From: a bacterium
Lineage (GTDB): Bacteria; Pseudomonadota; Alphaproteobacteria; Acetobacterales; Acetobacteraceae
Assembly (NCBI GenBank): GCA_026224825.1
Contig: JAMFRO010000092.1
Coordinates: forward strand, 26,880-90,879
Direction: 5' to 3'
Length of the DNA stretch: 64,000 nucleotides
Both the position numbers and the translations under genes were made by a program. Below the pieces are notes generated by a model. That model did no database searches, had not been told where the DNA came from, and saw only the letters and a list, made by a program, of their open reading frames with translations. Below are positions 37,381-48,029 of the stretch, piece by piece. How positions within the stretch are numbered: position 1 is the stretch's first letter; each line of letters opens with the position of its first letter.

Positions 37381-38205
37381 ATGAGGTCTAATACTGAACG
37401 CGATTATTACCGGCGGATTGCCCGCGTCATCGAGGTGATTCTGCTTGACCCTGGGGCAGCGCATACGGTGGATAGCCTGGCGTCGGTGGCGCATCTTTCG
37501 CCGTTTCATTTTCATCGCATTTATCGCGCGCTTACCGGGGAGAGCATTGCGGGCACTGTGCAGCGTCTGCGCCTGGCGCAGGCCGCGCACAGGCTTACCG
37601 GTACAGGTGATTCGGTAATTTCCATCGCGCTTGAGGCAGGTTACGAAAGCCCGCAAGCTTTTGCGCGCGCCTTTCGCGGGCTTACCGGCGTCAGCCCCAG
37701 CGCCTTCCAGGCGCGGCAACGGCATCTCACAGGCCCGCGCACGCCGCTCATCGAGCCCATGCAGGTGCCCGCCACCAACGCGCTCTGCCTGCGGCATGAG
37801 GGGCCGATTGCCGCCATTGGCCAGACCTTCCGCAAGCTCCTGCGGATGCTGTGCTCGGATGGCGCCCCCGCAATCCCTCCGCGCATGATCGGCATCTGCA
37901 CCGGTGATCCGGAGGAGAGCGACGGTTTCTGCTATCACGCCGGACTAGTACCGGAGACGCCGACCGAACCCATGGCCGGTGTCGAATCCCTCCGCATCGA
38001 AGGCGGGCTCTATGCCGCGCATCGCCTGGTCGGTCCCTACGGACTGATCGCGCCGACATTCAGGGCCTTGTTCGGTGGCTGGCTGCCGGGCAGCGGTTAT
38101 GTGCCGGACGACCGGCCGGCTTTGGAATTCTACCACACCCCGCCTTCACCCGGCGCGCAAAAGGATTGCGTGACCGATCTCCTGATCCCCATCCGAAAGG
38201 CATAA
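37381..38205 (+). CDS. AraC-family regulator with GyrI-like effector domain
   Basis: A 274-residue protein from ATG 37381; the track ORF starts inside the EthD gene in another frame. Residues 1-110 hold two AraC helix-turn-helix motifs (TVDSLASVAHLSPFHFHRIYRAL; VISIALEAGYESPQAFARAFRGLTGVSPSAFQ). The rest matches the GyrI/SbmC-like small-molecule-binding domain. It probably controls the secreted hydrolase two bases downstream. Confidence 0.88.
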   Translation: MRSNTERDYYRRIARVIEVILLDPGAAHTVDSLASVAHLSPFHFHRIYRALTGESIAGTVQRLRLAQAAHRLTGTGDSVISIALEAGYESPQAFARAFRGLTGVSPSAFQARQRHLTGPRTPLIEPMQVPATNALCLRHEGPIAAIGQTFRKLLRMLCSDGAPAIPPRMIGICTGDPEESDGFCYHAGLVPETPTEPMAGVESLRIEGGLYAAHRLVGPYGLIAPTFRALFGGWLPGSGYVPDDRPALEFYHTPPSPGAQKDCVTDLLIPIRKA

Positions 38206-38207
38206 AC

Positions 38208-39299
38208 ATGTTCCGCCGCTGCCTTGCCGCCGGTGTTTTTCTGGCGATTTTTCTGACGCCTGGGTTAACGGATGCCGCCACGCTCTACCACGTAGGGGAA
38301 AGCACGCGCCTGTTTCACCCCCATGCCGTGCGCGATTGGCGTGGTGCGGCGACGCAAGGGCTTGTGACCAGGATCTGGTACCCCGCCGATGCATCCGCAC
38401 CCGAAACGGCGCATGACATAGGAGTGCCCGGCCATCCGATCTTTCAGGGGAATCCGGTGGCCATCGATGCCCCGTTATCGCCGGTACGGCATCAATACCC
38501 GCTGCTGCTGCTGTCGCATGGCACCGGTGGCAGCGCCGATAGTCTCGACTGGCTGGGGGCTGCCCTTGCGGCGCAGGGTTACATCGTCGTCGGTGTCAAT
38601 CATCCCGGCAATAATACGCTGGAGCCGCTAACCCGCGCAGGCTTCATGCTGTGGTGGGAAAGGGCCACGGATCTGAGCGAAGCGCTCGACGGTGTGCTGG
38701 CTGACCCGGTCCTGGGCGCCCATATCGACCAGAACCGGATCGGCGCCATGGGGTTCTCGCTCGGCGGCTATACCGTGCTGGAACTGGCGGGCGCGCGCAC
38801 GGATCTGCAAGCCTTCGCGGATTTTTGCCATTCGCCCGCTGCCGATACCGTCTGCCACCCGCCTGAGATGGGCGCTCTCAAGGGCGGCGCGGACGCGTCT
38901 GCCGCTTTGGCACCGGAGACGCAGGAGTCCTTGGTGCGTTCCGGCGCGTCGTATCAAGACAAGCGGATCAAAGCCGTTTTCGCCATCGCACCGGCTTTGG
39001 GGGAGGCTTTTGCACCCGCATCCTTTGCCGATATCACCATCCCCTTGTGGCTGGTTGGCGGTACAGCGGATGTCACTGTCCCGCCCGGCACGAATATCAA
39101 GCGCATAGCCGGCTTCCTGCCCAAGGCGGGCCTGACCATGATGCCGGGTGCAACCCATTACACCTTCCTGGATATATGTGTGCCGGCCGTGGCCGATCAC
39201 CTCCCGTCCCTTTGCAAGGACAACCCCGGGGTCGATCGTGGCGCGGTCCACGCCCAGACAATCGCATTGGCACGAGCCTTCTTCGCCAAGGCGCTGTAG
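38208..39299 (+). CDS. secreted alpha/beta hydrolase (dienelactone hydrolase/PAF-acetylhydrolase-like)
   Basis: A 363-residue protein from ATG 38208 (GAAAGG upstream). A signal peptide (CLAAGVFLAIFLTPGLTDA) indicates export. LLLLSHGTGGSADSLDWLGAALA and the nucleophile GFSLGGYT are typical of platelet-activating-factor acetylhydrolase/dienelactone-hydrolase relatives, with the histidine in PGATHYTFLD. Adjacent to the AraC regulator. Substrate unknown. Confidence 0.82.
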   Translation: MFRRCLAAGVFLAIFLTPGLTDAATLYHVGESTRLFHPHAVRDWRGAATQGLVTRIWYPADASAPETAHDIGVPGHPIFQGNPVAIDAPLSPVRHQYPLLLLSHGTGGSADSLDWLGAALAAQGYIVVGVNHPGNNTLEPLTRAGFMLWWERATDLSEALDGVLADPVLGAHIDQNRIGAMGFSLGGYTVLELAGARTDLQAFADFCHSPAADTVCHPPEMGALKGGADASAALAPETQESLVRSGASYQDKRIKAVFAIAPALGEAFAPASFADITIPLWLVGGTADVTVPPGTNIKRIAGFLPKAGLTMMPGATHYTFLDICVPAVADHLPSLCKDNPGVDRGAVHAQTIALARAFFAKAL

Positions 39300-39335
39300 C
39301 CGCCTCATGCTTGCGCCTCATGCTGGATTGCAGTC

Positions 39336-41723
39336 TCACCCCTTCCAGGGCTCCTCCGGCCAGTCATGCCTTGGGTAGCGCCCGCGCATGTCCTTGCGGG
39401 CATCGGCCCAGCCGCCGCGCCAGAAGGCGGCGAGGTCCGCGGTGATGGCGATGGGGCGTTGGGCGGGGGAGAGCAGTGCGAGTTGCAGCGGGATTTTTCC
39501 ACCTGCCAGTTTCGGTGTGGCATCCGTGCCGTAAAACGCTTTTGCCCGGGCGGAGGCGACGGGCACGGGGCCGGAATAATCGATGCGTATGGTACCGTTT
39601 TTCAGATGCAGCTCGGCCGGCAGCTCGCGGTCCAGACGCGTGGCCTGCTCATGCGATAAAATACCGCGCAGGAGTGAATAGACATCGACGGTTTTCGCCT
39701 CACGCAGATTGGTCATGCCCGCGAGATAAGGTGCCAGCCACTCCTGCACCGATGCTGCCAGGGCAGGGCGGGAGAGGTCTGGAAATTCCGGATCGATGGT
39801 TCGCATCACGGCGGCGCGGGCGGAAAAATTTTCCGCAGCCTCGGTCCAGTCGAGCTGGTCCATTCTTGTGGCGAGGGCCTGTGCCAGTGCGGCCTGGGTC
39901 TCCTCAGGGTTGGCGGGGGCATTGCGGTCGGCCAGCACCAGATTCCCCAGCCGCACCCGCTCGCGGAGCAAAACGCTGCCGGAGCTGGGGTCGAACCCGG
40001 TTTCCCGGGTGGTCTGCAGCCGTGCGTGCAGAAAATCTGGTAAATCATCGGCATCCAGCGCCGCCCCTAAGCGGATCACCTTACCCTTGGCATCGAGCGA
40101 GGCGGCAACCAGCAGCCGGGCGCGGGAGAGCGGATCGGCCGGGGCGAGATTGCCGGAGCCGCCGCCCGCCAACCGGTAGGAACCGGCCGCCCCCCGTGCC
40201 TGGCCGATGCGGTCTGGAAACCCCGCCGCGAGCAAGGCGCCGGGATGGCCGATAGCGGGGATACTCCCCACCCCCAGCCGGTTACGATAGATTTTCGCCG
40301 CCTGCCGTACCCGCGAGATGATGGCGCGATCCCCTTCGCCCTTGCCGGCCAAAGCGTCCAGCCGGAGCTGGATATCGGCCGAGGCGCCACGGGATAAAAA
40401 ATCCTTATCTTCCAGTATGGCGGCGATCTCGGCGGCCAAAGCGCGTTCGGGTTTTGCAGCACTCGCCAGCATCATGGCGGCCAGGCGCGGTTCAGCGCGC
40501 AGCCGCGCCATCTCCCGCCCGAAAACGGTGATGCGTCCAGCGCCGTCCAGCGCGCCAAGATCGGTGAGGAGTGCCACAGCGGCCTTCACCGCCCCCTCGG
40601 GTGGCTGGTCGATGAAGGGCAGGGCGGCGGGTGCCTCGCCCCAGGAGGCGCAGGTAAGCACCAGCCCGGACAGCTCCGCCGCGAGAATTTCCGGGGTTTC
40701 GAACAATGGCAAACCACGATGCAGCGCCTCGGACCACAGGCGGATGGCCACCCCCGGCCCAAGCCGCCCCGCGCGCCCGGCCCGCTGCGTGGCGGCGGCG
40801 CGAGAGATGCGTTGCGTCGCCAGCCTTGTAAGGCCCGAGGCGGAATCCAGCACCGGCGCCCGGCGGTACCCGCCATCGATGACGATACGCACGCCGGGCA
40901 CGGTGAGAGAGGTCTCCGCAATGGAGGTGGCCAGCACCACGCGCCGCTCGGCATGTTCCCGCAGCGCGGTGTCTTGGGATTCGCGGGACAAATCGCCATG
41001 TAAAGGCAGTATGAGGGCCGGGCATCTATCCAGCGCGGCCTGGGTGCGGCGGATTTCCCCCATGCCGGGCAGAAAGACCAGAATATCGCCGGGATGGGCG
41101 ATCAGCGCCTCACGCACCGCTTTGGCGGCAGCCTCCGGCAGGTCGCGGGGAGCAGAAATATCCCGCTTGCTGTGCTGGATTTCGATCGGGAAAATTTTTC
41201 CAGCACTCTCCAGCACCGGGGCGTCGAGGAGGCGCGCGAATTTTTCCGCCTCGGCGGTGGCGGACATGGCCAGGATGCGCAGTTCCGGGCGCAGGGTGCG
41301 TTGCAGGTCGAGCACGAGTGCCAAAGCCTGGTCGGCCTCCAGGCTGCGCTCGTGGATTTCGTCGAAAATGACCAAGTTTACGCCGGTGAGCCCCTGGTCG
41401 GTGAGCAGACGCGAGGTGAGCAGACCTTCGGTGATGACCTCCACTTGCGTGGCCGCACTCACGGCACTCTCCAGCCGGGTGCGGAAGCCGATGCGTTGGC
41501 CCACGCTCTCGCCCAGCAGATCCGCCATGCGCATGGCGGCGGCGCGGGCGGCGAGGCGGCGCGGCTCCAGGAGCAGAATTTTGCCAAAACCCGCTTGCAG
41601 AGCCGCGAGCGGCACCAACGTGGTCTTGCCGGCACCCGGCGGGGCGACGAGCACGGCGTTCTGCCCCGCCTGCAATGTGCGGATGAGGTCGGGCAGGATT
41701 TCGGCGACGGGCAGGTCGAGCAT
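39336..41723 (-). CDS. hrpB: ATP-dependent RNA helicase HrpB
   Basis: A 795-residue DExH-box helicase. The start at 41723 (MLDLPVAEILPDLIRTL) fits the family; the 99-residue extension in the track overlaps the divergent gene. PPGAGKTT is motif I, FDEIHERS is motif II (DEIH), SATAEAEKFARLL is motif III, and QRAGRAGR is motif VI. The C-terminal HrpB_C domain is present, including WLAPYLAGMTNLREAKTVDV. HrpB affects RNA processing, but its exact role is poorly defined in most bacteria. Confidence 0.93.
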   Translation of the reverse strand: MLDLPVAEILPDLIRTLQAGQNAVLVAPPGAGKTTLVPLAALQAGFGKILLLEPRRLAARAAAMRMADLLGESVGQRIGFRTRLESAVSAATQVEVITEGLLTSRLLTDQGLTGVNLVIFDEIHERSLEADQALALVLDLQRTLRPELRILAMSATAEAEKFARLLDAPVLESAGKIFPIEIQHSKRDISAPRDLPEAAAKAVREALIAHPGDILVFLPGMGEIRRTQAALDRCPALILPLHGDLSRESQDTALREHAERRVVLATSIAETSLTVPGVRIVIDGGYRRAPVLDSASGLTRLATQRISRAAATQRAGRAGRLGPGVAIRLWSEALHRGLPLFETPEILAAELSGLVLTCASWGEAPAALPFIDQPPEGAVKAAVALLTDLGALDGAGRITVFGREMARLRAEPRLAAMMLASAAKPERALAAEIAAILEDKDFLSRGASADIQLRLDALAGKGEGDRAIISRVRQAAKIYRNRLGVGSIPAIGHPGALLAAGFPDRIGQARGAAGSYRLAGGGSGNLAPADPLSRARLLVAASLDAKGKVIRLGAALDADDLPDFLHARLQTTRETGFDPSSGSVLLRERVRLGNLVLADRNAPANPEETQAALAQALATRMDQLDWTEAAENFSARAAVMRTIDPEFPDLSRPALAASVQEWLAPYLAGMTNLREAKTVDVYSLLRGILSHEQATRLDRELPAELHLKNGTIRIDYSGPVPVASARAKAFYGTDATPKLAGGKIPLQLALLSPAQRPIAITADLAAFWRGGWADARKDMRGRYPRHDWPEEPWKG

Positions 41724-41767
41724 CGCGCCCGGATACCAGAGCAAGGCGGCTCGTGCGATAGGAGGCC

Positions 41768-43633
41768 ATGCGCTGGTTTCTGCTCCTCCTGCTCGTGCCT
41801 CATCTGGCCTTTGCGGCGGCGAGTAATGTGTTCTCCTCGCCGCGCGATACAGTGCGGCTGGTCTCGGCCAGTAATGACGCGCCGGGCGGACAGGTGCGGC
41901 TGGCATTGGCGTTTTTTCTCCAGCCCGGCTGGCATATTTACTGGCAGAACCCTGGCGATGCCGGGTTTGCGCCGGTGGTTTCCGGGCCGGCGACGTTAGG
42001 GGCACTCGAATTTCCACCACCGGAATTACTGGTCCAGGGCGGTATCGGCGCCTATGTGCTCTCCGGCCATGTGGTGCTGCCGTTCACGGCGCAAAACGTG
42101 ACGAACCCTGTGCAGCTACGGGCGCGTTGGTTGGTGTGCGCCGATATATGCGTGCCGGAACACGCCGATTTTACGCTGGCTCTGCCTGGTGGGGCCTCGG
42201 CGGAGGCAGGGTTGTTTGCCCCTTCCGCCATCGTGCCCTCGCCCTTTGCCGCCACTCTGGCGCCGGATGGCACGCTGGCCGTAACCGGGCCGGGAAGGGC
42301 GCAGGTGGCGGCGGCGCGGTTCTTTCCACTGGCGCCGGAGGGCATTGTGAACGCGGCACCGCAGCCGCTCTCCTTCACCGCCACCGGGCTGGTGCTGCGG
42401 TTGAACCTGGCCCAGCCCGGCGCGGCTTTGCCGGGAGTTTTGGAGCTGACCGACCCCTCCGGGCAGATGCAGGCGCTCTCCTTAACACCCACGCCAGCAC
42501 CATTACCCGGCCATGCGCCGTATTGGGCGCTGGCTTTGCTGGGCGGGCTTATTTTGAACCTGATGCCCTGCGTGTTCCCGATCCTGGCGATGAAGGCCTG
42601 TGCCTTCGCCCGGCTGGGTGGGGCAGGGCATGGGCATATACGGCGCGAGGCGCTGGGCTATGGCGCGGGCGTATTGGTCTCGATGCTGGCACTCGCCGGG
42701 CTGCTGCTGGCCTTGCGCGCCGGCGGGGCGGCGGCGTTCTGGGGGTTTCAGTTCCAATCGCCGGTATTTGTGGCGCTGGCCGGCTGGGTGGTATTTGCCG
42801 CGGCGCTCAACCTGGCCGGGCTGTTCCATTTTAACCCGCCGGGCTTCCTCCGCCATGTCCCGGCGCAAAATAGCTTTTTCACCGGGCTGCTGGCGGTGGT
42901 GCTGGCAACACCTTGCACCGCCCCCTTCATGGCCCCGGCCGTGGCAGCGGCGTTAACACTCCCCACACTACCGGCGCTGGAGATTTTTGCCGCCCTCGGG
43001 CTGGGGCTGGCGGCACCCGTGCTGGTCCTGGCCTTCGTGCCCCAGCTCGCGGCGAAGCTACCCCGGCCCGGCGCCTGGATGTTGACCCTCCAGCGGGTGC
43101 TGGCCGTGCCGATGTTCGCCACCTTCGTCTGGCTGGGCTGGGTGCTGCTGCGCCAATCCGGCACCACCGGGGTATTTCTGCTCCTCCTGGGCGCGGTGTT
43201 TTTGCTCCTGGCCCTATGGCGCCGCCCGGTAGCGGCGCTGGCGGTGTTACTGCTGCTGCCGTTTCTGCACAGCGCCCCCATCGCCGCGCTGAACCTGCCC
43301 GGCGCACAGCCTTACAGCGCCGCAAGGCTGGCCGCCTTACAGGCCCAAAACCGCCCGGTGTTCATCGATTTAACCGCCGCCTGGTGCGTCACCTGCCTGG
43401 TGAATGAGCATGGCACATTGCTCTCGCCAGGGGTGCAGCGGGCATTCGCGGCCCGCGATATGGCGGTGCTGGTAGGGGATTGGACGGACCGCGACCCCGC
43501 CATCTCGGCCCTGCTGGCGGCCAACCACCGGGCCGGTGTGCCGCTGTATCTGTACTATCCGCCGGGCGGGGGCGTAAAAATATTGCCGCAGATATTATCG
43601 CCTGAAATGGTGGAACGCATTACCGCAGATTAA
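41768..43633 (+). CDS. ScsB/DsbD-like thiol:disulfide interchange protein
   Basis: A 621-residue membrane reductase that carries electrons from cytoplasmic thioredoxin to the periplasm. An N-terminal signal peptide and a beta-rich domain with a Cys pair (VCADICVPE) come first. A transmembrane domain follows with paired cysteines (LMPCVFPILAMK and ATPCTAPFMAPAV). The C-terminal thioredoxin-like domain carries WCVTC. This layout matches ScsB/DsbD. Divergent from hrpB with a 44-bp gap. Confidence 0.88.
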   Translation: MRWFLLLLLVPHLAFAAASNVFSSPRDTVRLVSASNDAPGGQVRLALAFFLQPGWHIYWQNPGDAGFAPVVSGPATLGALEFPPPELLVQGGIGAYVLSGHVVLPFTAQNVTNPVQLRARWLVCADICVPEHADFTLALPGGASAEAGLFAPSAIVPSPFAATLAPDGTLAVTGPGRAQVAAARFFPLAPEGIVNAAPQPLSFTATGLVLRLNLAQPGAALPGVLELTDPSGQMQALSLTPTPAPLPGHAPYWALALLGGLILNLMPCVFPILAMKACAFARLGGAGHGHIRREALGYGAGVLVSMLALAGLLLALRAGGAAAFWGFQFQSPVFVALAGWVVFAAALNLAGLFHFNPPGFLRHVPAQNSFFTGLLAVVLATPCTAPFMAPAVAAALTLPTLPALEIFAALGLGLAAPVLVLAFVPQLAAKLPRPGAWMLTLQRVLAVPMFATFVWLGWVLLRQSGTTGVFLLLLGAVFLLLALWRRPVAALAVLLLLPFLHSAPIAALNLPGAQPYSAARLAALQAQNRPVFIDLTAAWCVTCLVNEHGTLLSPGVQRAFAARDMAVLVGDWTDRDPAISALLAANHRAGVPLYLYYPPGGGVKILPQILSPEMVERITAD

Positions 43634-43721
43634 AAAAATCAGCGGATTCGCCCATTGCCTCGGCACGAGGTTCCGCGCAATGCTGTGCGGCAGTAAAATG
43701 ACAGCGGGCCAAGGAGCAAAA

Positions 43722-44381
43722 ATGGTGGATTCATACGGCGCGGCACTGCGCGGTCCCCGAGTCAGGTTGGACGCCGATGCTATCCGTACCGCCTATGGCC
43801 GCTACGCCAACTCCTACGACAGTTGGTTCGGCATGGTCTCGCACCCCGCGCGGCGGGCGGCGGTGGCGGCGGTGAACCAGTTGCCGGGCACCCAGGTGCT
43901 AGAGGTCGGCGTGGGCACTGGGCTGGCTTTGCCGCTCTATGCGCCGGAAAAGCGGATTACCGGCATCGATCTCTCACGCGCCATGCTGGCCCGCGCCCGC
44001 ACCCGTGCGACTGAGCTGGGGCTGCGGCATGTCGAGGATCTGCTGGAGATGGATGCGCAGGCAACCTCCTTCGAGGCCGGCAGTTTCGACGTGGCGGTGG
44101 CGATGTTCGTGGCCTCCGTGGTGCCGGACCCGCAGGCGATGGTGGCGGAATTGCGCCGCGTGGTGCGGCCGGGCGGCAAAATCCTCATCGTGAACCATTT
44201 TGCGCGCGACCGCGGGCCGATGTGGTGGGTGGAACGCGCCATGGCCCCGGCCTCGCGGCTGCTGGGCTGGCACCCGGATATCCGCATGGAGCATGTGTTC
44301 TGCGCCGCCGACCGGGAGGGCGCGAAAATTACCGATATGCGGCCGTTGGGCCTGTTCCGGCTGGTGGAGCTGTCCAACTAG
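43722..44381 (+). CDS. SAM-dependent methyltransferase, PmtA-like
   Basis: A 219-residue enzyme from ATG 43722, which has AAGGAG six bases upstream. The SAM-binding motif is VLEVGVGTGLALPLY with GIDLS after it, as in phosphatidylethanolamine N-methyltransferases of the PmtA type (AYGRYANSYDSWFG ... EVGVGTGL). PmtA makes phosphatidylcholine by three methylations. A ubiquinone-type methyltransferase is the alternative. Confidence 0.75.
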   Translation: MVDSYGAALRGPRVRLDADAIRTAYGRYANSYDSWFGMVSHPARRAAVAAVNQLPGTQVLEVGVGTGLALPLYAPEKRITGIDLSRAMLARARTRATELGLRHVEDLLEMDAQATSFEAGSFDVAVAMFVASVVPDPQAMVAELRRVVRPGGKILIVNHFARDRGPMWWVERAMAPASRLLGWHPDIRMEHVFCAADREGAKITDMRPLGLFRLVELSN

Positions 44382-44432
44382 GTTGACGTAACCGGAGGCG
44401 CGGCTACCCTTAGAGCCATAAGGGGACCGGTA

Positions 44433-45275
<843 letters not shown>

Positions 45276-45276
45276 G

Positions 45277-46470
45277 ATGTTCCTCGCCTTCTTCCTGGCC
45301 TTGCGCGCGGCGGGGATAAAAACATCGTTGCGCGAGTTCCTCACCTTGCAGGAGGCAATGGTGCAGGGCCTGTCGGGGTTCGATGCCGAGCATTTCTACT
45401 ATCTGGCGCGCGTGATTCTGGTGAAGGATGAGCGGCACCTGGACCGGTTCGACGTGGTTTTCGCAGAGCATTTCAAGGGAATTCTCAATCCCGCCCCTGA
45501 GGCGCCGGGCGAGGTGGCGATGCGCGAGCTGCCGGCGGAATGGCTGGAGAAGCTCGCGGAAAAGCACCTGACCGAGGAGGAAAAAGCGCTCATCGAGGCC
45601 ACGGGCGGGTTCGAGGCGTTGATGGAACGGCTGCGCCAGCGGCTGGAGGAGCAGAAGCAGCGGCACCAGGGCGGGAGCAAATGGATCGGCACGGCCGGAA
45701 CCTCGCCCTTCGGCGCGCAAGGCGCCAATCCGGAGGGCGTGCGCATAGGCCAGGAGAAGGGGCGCAACCGCACGGGCGTGAAAGTCTGGGACAAGCGTAA
45801 TTTTAAAAACCTCGCAGGCGACGCCGAACTTGGTACCCGCAATATGAAAATCGCCTTGCGCCGCCTACGCCGTTTTGCCCGCGAGGGGGCGGCGCAGGAG
45901 CTGGACCTGAACGGCACGATCCGCTCGACCGCGCGCAATGCCGGGTATCTGGATTTGCAGATGGTGCCGGAGCGGCATAACGCGGTGAAGATTTTACTCC
46001 TCCTGGATATCGGCGGTTCGATGGATGAGCATGTGCAATTATGCGAGCAATTGTTCACCGCCACCAAGACGGAATTCAAGCATTTGAAGCATCTGTATTT
46101 CCACAACTGCCCCTACGACTCACTCTATACCGATGCGCGGATGCGCCGCACCGATGCGATAGAGACCAATGACGTGCTGCATAAATACGACCATACATGG
46201 AAGCTGATCTTCGTAGGCGACGCCTCGATGAGTCCGTATGAGCTGACGCAGGCCGGCGGTGCGGCGACCTCGTGGAATGCCGAGAGCGGGCAGGTTTGGC
46301 TGCAACGGCTGACCACCGCTTACCCCAAATCCGTATGGCTCAACCCGACGGCGGAGACATATTGGAAACACACCCAGACCATCAGCGTCATCCGTAAAAT
46401 CATGGAGGAGCGTATGTATGGTCTCACACTGGCCGGGCTCGATACCGCCATGCGGAAGCTGATGCATTGA
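45277..46470 (+). CDS. CoxE-like VWA-domain protein
   Basis: A 397-residue partner of the MoxR ATPase, starting right after its stop (45277). The C-terminal VWA domain has the metal-ion-dependent adhesion motif as DIGGSMDEH, the DxGxS form. A charged Glu/Gln/Lys/Arg-rich region (MERLRQRLEEQKQRHQGG) precedes it. CoxE-type proteins help insert or activate metallocofactors. The track ORF from 45217 overlaps moxR in another frame. Confidence 0.9.
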   Translation: MFLAFFLALRAAGIKTSLREFLTLQEAMVQGLSGFDAEHFYYLARVILVKDERHLDRFDVVFAEHFKGILNPAPEAPGEVAMRELPAEWLEKLAEKHLTEEEKALIEATGGFEALMERLRQRLEEQKQRHQGGSKWIGTAGTSPFGAQGANPEGVRIGQEKGRNRTGVKVWDKRNFKNLAGDAELGTRNMKIALRRLRRFAREGAAQELDLNGTIRSTARNAGYLDLQMVPERHNAVKILLLLDIGGSMDEHVQLCEQLFTATKTEFKHLKHLYFHNCPYDSLYTDARMRRTDAIETNDVLHKYDHTWKLIFVGDASMSPYELTQAGGAATSWNAESGQVWLQRLTTAYPKSVWLNPTAETYWKHTQTISVIRKIMEERMYGLTLAGLDTAMRKLMH

Positions 46471-46502
46471 GCGAGATCGTGCCGCCGAAGGATGGAAGCG
46501 AA

Positions 46503-48029
46503 ATGATTTTTTCGCTCCTGCCCATGGGCAATGTCGGCAACCGCATGCTGGTGTACATGGTGGCGCAGGCGCTGGCGCATAAGCTCGGGCGAGCCGCCGT
46601 GTTCAATGCCGATCTGCCGGAATGGGGGCTGAGTTTCGACCAGGCGCTGCATCGCCGGCTGATGGCGAACAGGGAACACACCTGCCTTTTTGACGATAGG
46701 GACGGCACCACGCTGGATGAGATGGCGGCGCGCGTGCGGGCCAAAAATGCGAAATCCGTGGTGTTTCGTGGTTTTTTCCAGCGCCACTGGCTGCTGCGGG
46801 AGGTGGAATTCTACCGCGAACTATTCCCGCGCCAGCCGCTGGATGTAGAGACCTTCGCGGAGGATGAGCTGGTCATCAATATCCGTGCGGGCGAGCTGCT
46901 GCACGGTGGAACCTCCTGGTATCCGCTGGTGCCGCCCCACTTCTATCAAACATTGGTAAACCGTACCGGATTGCGCCCGGTGCTGCTCGGCCAGCTCGAT
47001 AACAGCCTGTATGTGGGGGAGATCATGCGCCTGCTGCCCGGCGCGCGGCTTTTGCCCAGCGCCGGGCCGATGGTGGATTTCAACCGGCTGCGTCACGCCA
47101 GGCATTTATGCGCCGCGGTCAGTACCTTCTCCTGGGCCGCGGCCTGGCTCTCAGAGGCGGCGCAGATCCATTACCCGCTGCTGGGTTTCATGCACCCGCT
47201 CTGCATGCCCCGCGGCTGGGAGAAGGGCGGCGGGGTGGACCTCACCCCGGCTGGCGATGAACGATATTCATACCATCTGTTCCCCATTCTCAACGCGGCG
47301 CCGGAGCTGGAATATCTGCAGCATGCCGTCTCCATCAGCCCTATCTCGGTGGCTGTCGGCGCGGATGTCGCGGCAAAGCTCTCGGCCCAGGCGCTGCAGC
47401 AGGAAGGGAATATCAATAATACCGCCGGCACCTCTTCCTGGTATCTGCGGCGCTACCCGGACGCGGCCTGGAGCGTGGCCATGGGGCAGTACGGCACGGC
47501 CCGCGCGCATTACGAGCAGTTCGGCCGGCAGAATGGCTATGAGTTCTGGCCGATGGAGCGGCTGGCCTGGCGGCACAACCGGCCGAATCTGGCCTATGGC
47601 AAGCCCGCACTGCAAAGCTCTGTCTCGCAATGGTCGAACAAACCCACCCCGGCGCAAGATGCGGCCGGGGCCGTGAACGGCGAGGTGGGGATGAGCCAAG
47701 GTTTCCACACGGAGCTGGAGGATGAGCCCTGGTGGCGGGTGGATCTGGGCATGATGTGCAGCATCACCGAAATCTGGCTGTTCAACCGCCTCGATAACGT
47801 AGCGGTGGCAAAACGCGCCTGCAAACTCGCGGTGGAAATCGCCGGTAAGCAAGCAGCCTACACAGAAATATGCCGCTACGACTCCCCCCAACACTTCGGT
47901 GGCGCAGACGGAGAGCCGCTGACCATCCGCTTTGACCCCGGCAAGGAAGGCCGCTTCATCCGCATCCGCCTGCTCGCCCGCGACTATCTCCACCTCAACC
48001 AAGTCGAAGTGTACGGAACGCCGCTTTGA
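46503..48029 (+). CDS. glycosyltransferase-like protein with C-terminal discoidin (F5/8 type C) domain
   Basis: A 508-residue protein. ATG 46503 (GGAAG upstream) is preferred to the TTG at 46467. The N-terminus MIFSLLPMGNVGNRMLVYMVAQALA and a later NIRAGELLHGG resemble alpha-1,2-fucosyltransferase/GT11-like enzymes (GGLGNQMFQYA; the HxRxGD site is here IRAGE). The last ~150 residues (NLAYGKPALQSSVSQWS ... WWRVDLGMM ... FIRIRLLARDYLHLNQVEVYG) form a galactose-binding discoidin domain. This domain combination is uncommon. No signal peptide, so a cytoplasmic role on a surface glycan is assumed. The stop lies at the edge of a long palindrome. Confidence 0.7.
   Translation: MIFSLLPMGNVGNRMLVYMVAQALAHKLGRAAVFNADLPEWGLSFDQALHRRLMANREHTCLFDDRDGTTLDEMAARVRAKNAKSVVFRGFFQRHWLLREVEFYRELFPRQPLDVETFAEDELVINIRAGELLHGGTSWYPLVPPHFYQTLVNRTGLRPVLLGQLDNSLYVGEIMRLLPGARLLPSAGPMVDFNRLRHARHLCAAVSTFSWAAAWLSEAAQIHYPLLGFMHPLCMPRGWEKGGGVDLTPAGDERYSYHLFPILNAAPELEYLQHAVSISPISVAVGADVAAKLSAQALQQEGNINNTAGTSSWYLRRYPDAAWSVAMGQYGTARAHYEQFGRQNGYEFWPMERLAWRHNRPNLAYGKPALQSSVSQWSNKPTPAQDAAGAVNGEVGMSQGFHTELEDEPWWRVDLGMMCSITEIWLFNRLDNVAVAKRACKLAVEIAGKQAAYTEICRYDSPQHFGGADGEPLTIRFDPGKEGRFIRIRLLARDYLHLNQVEVYGTPL

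Noticed and set aside
40318-41826. 502-residue plus-strand ORF
   Set aside because: Antisense to hrpB, Ser/Arg-rich, no motif.
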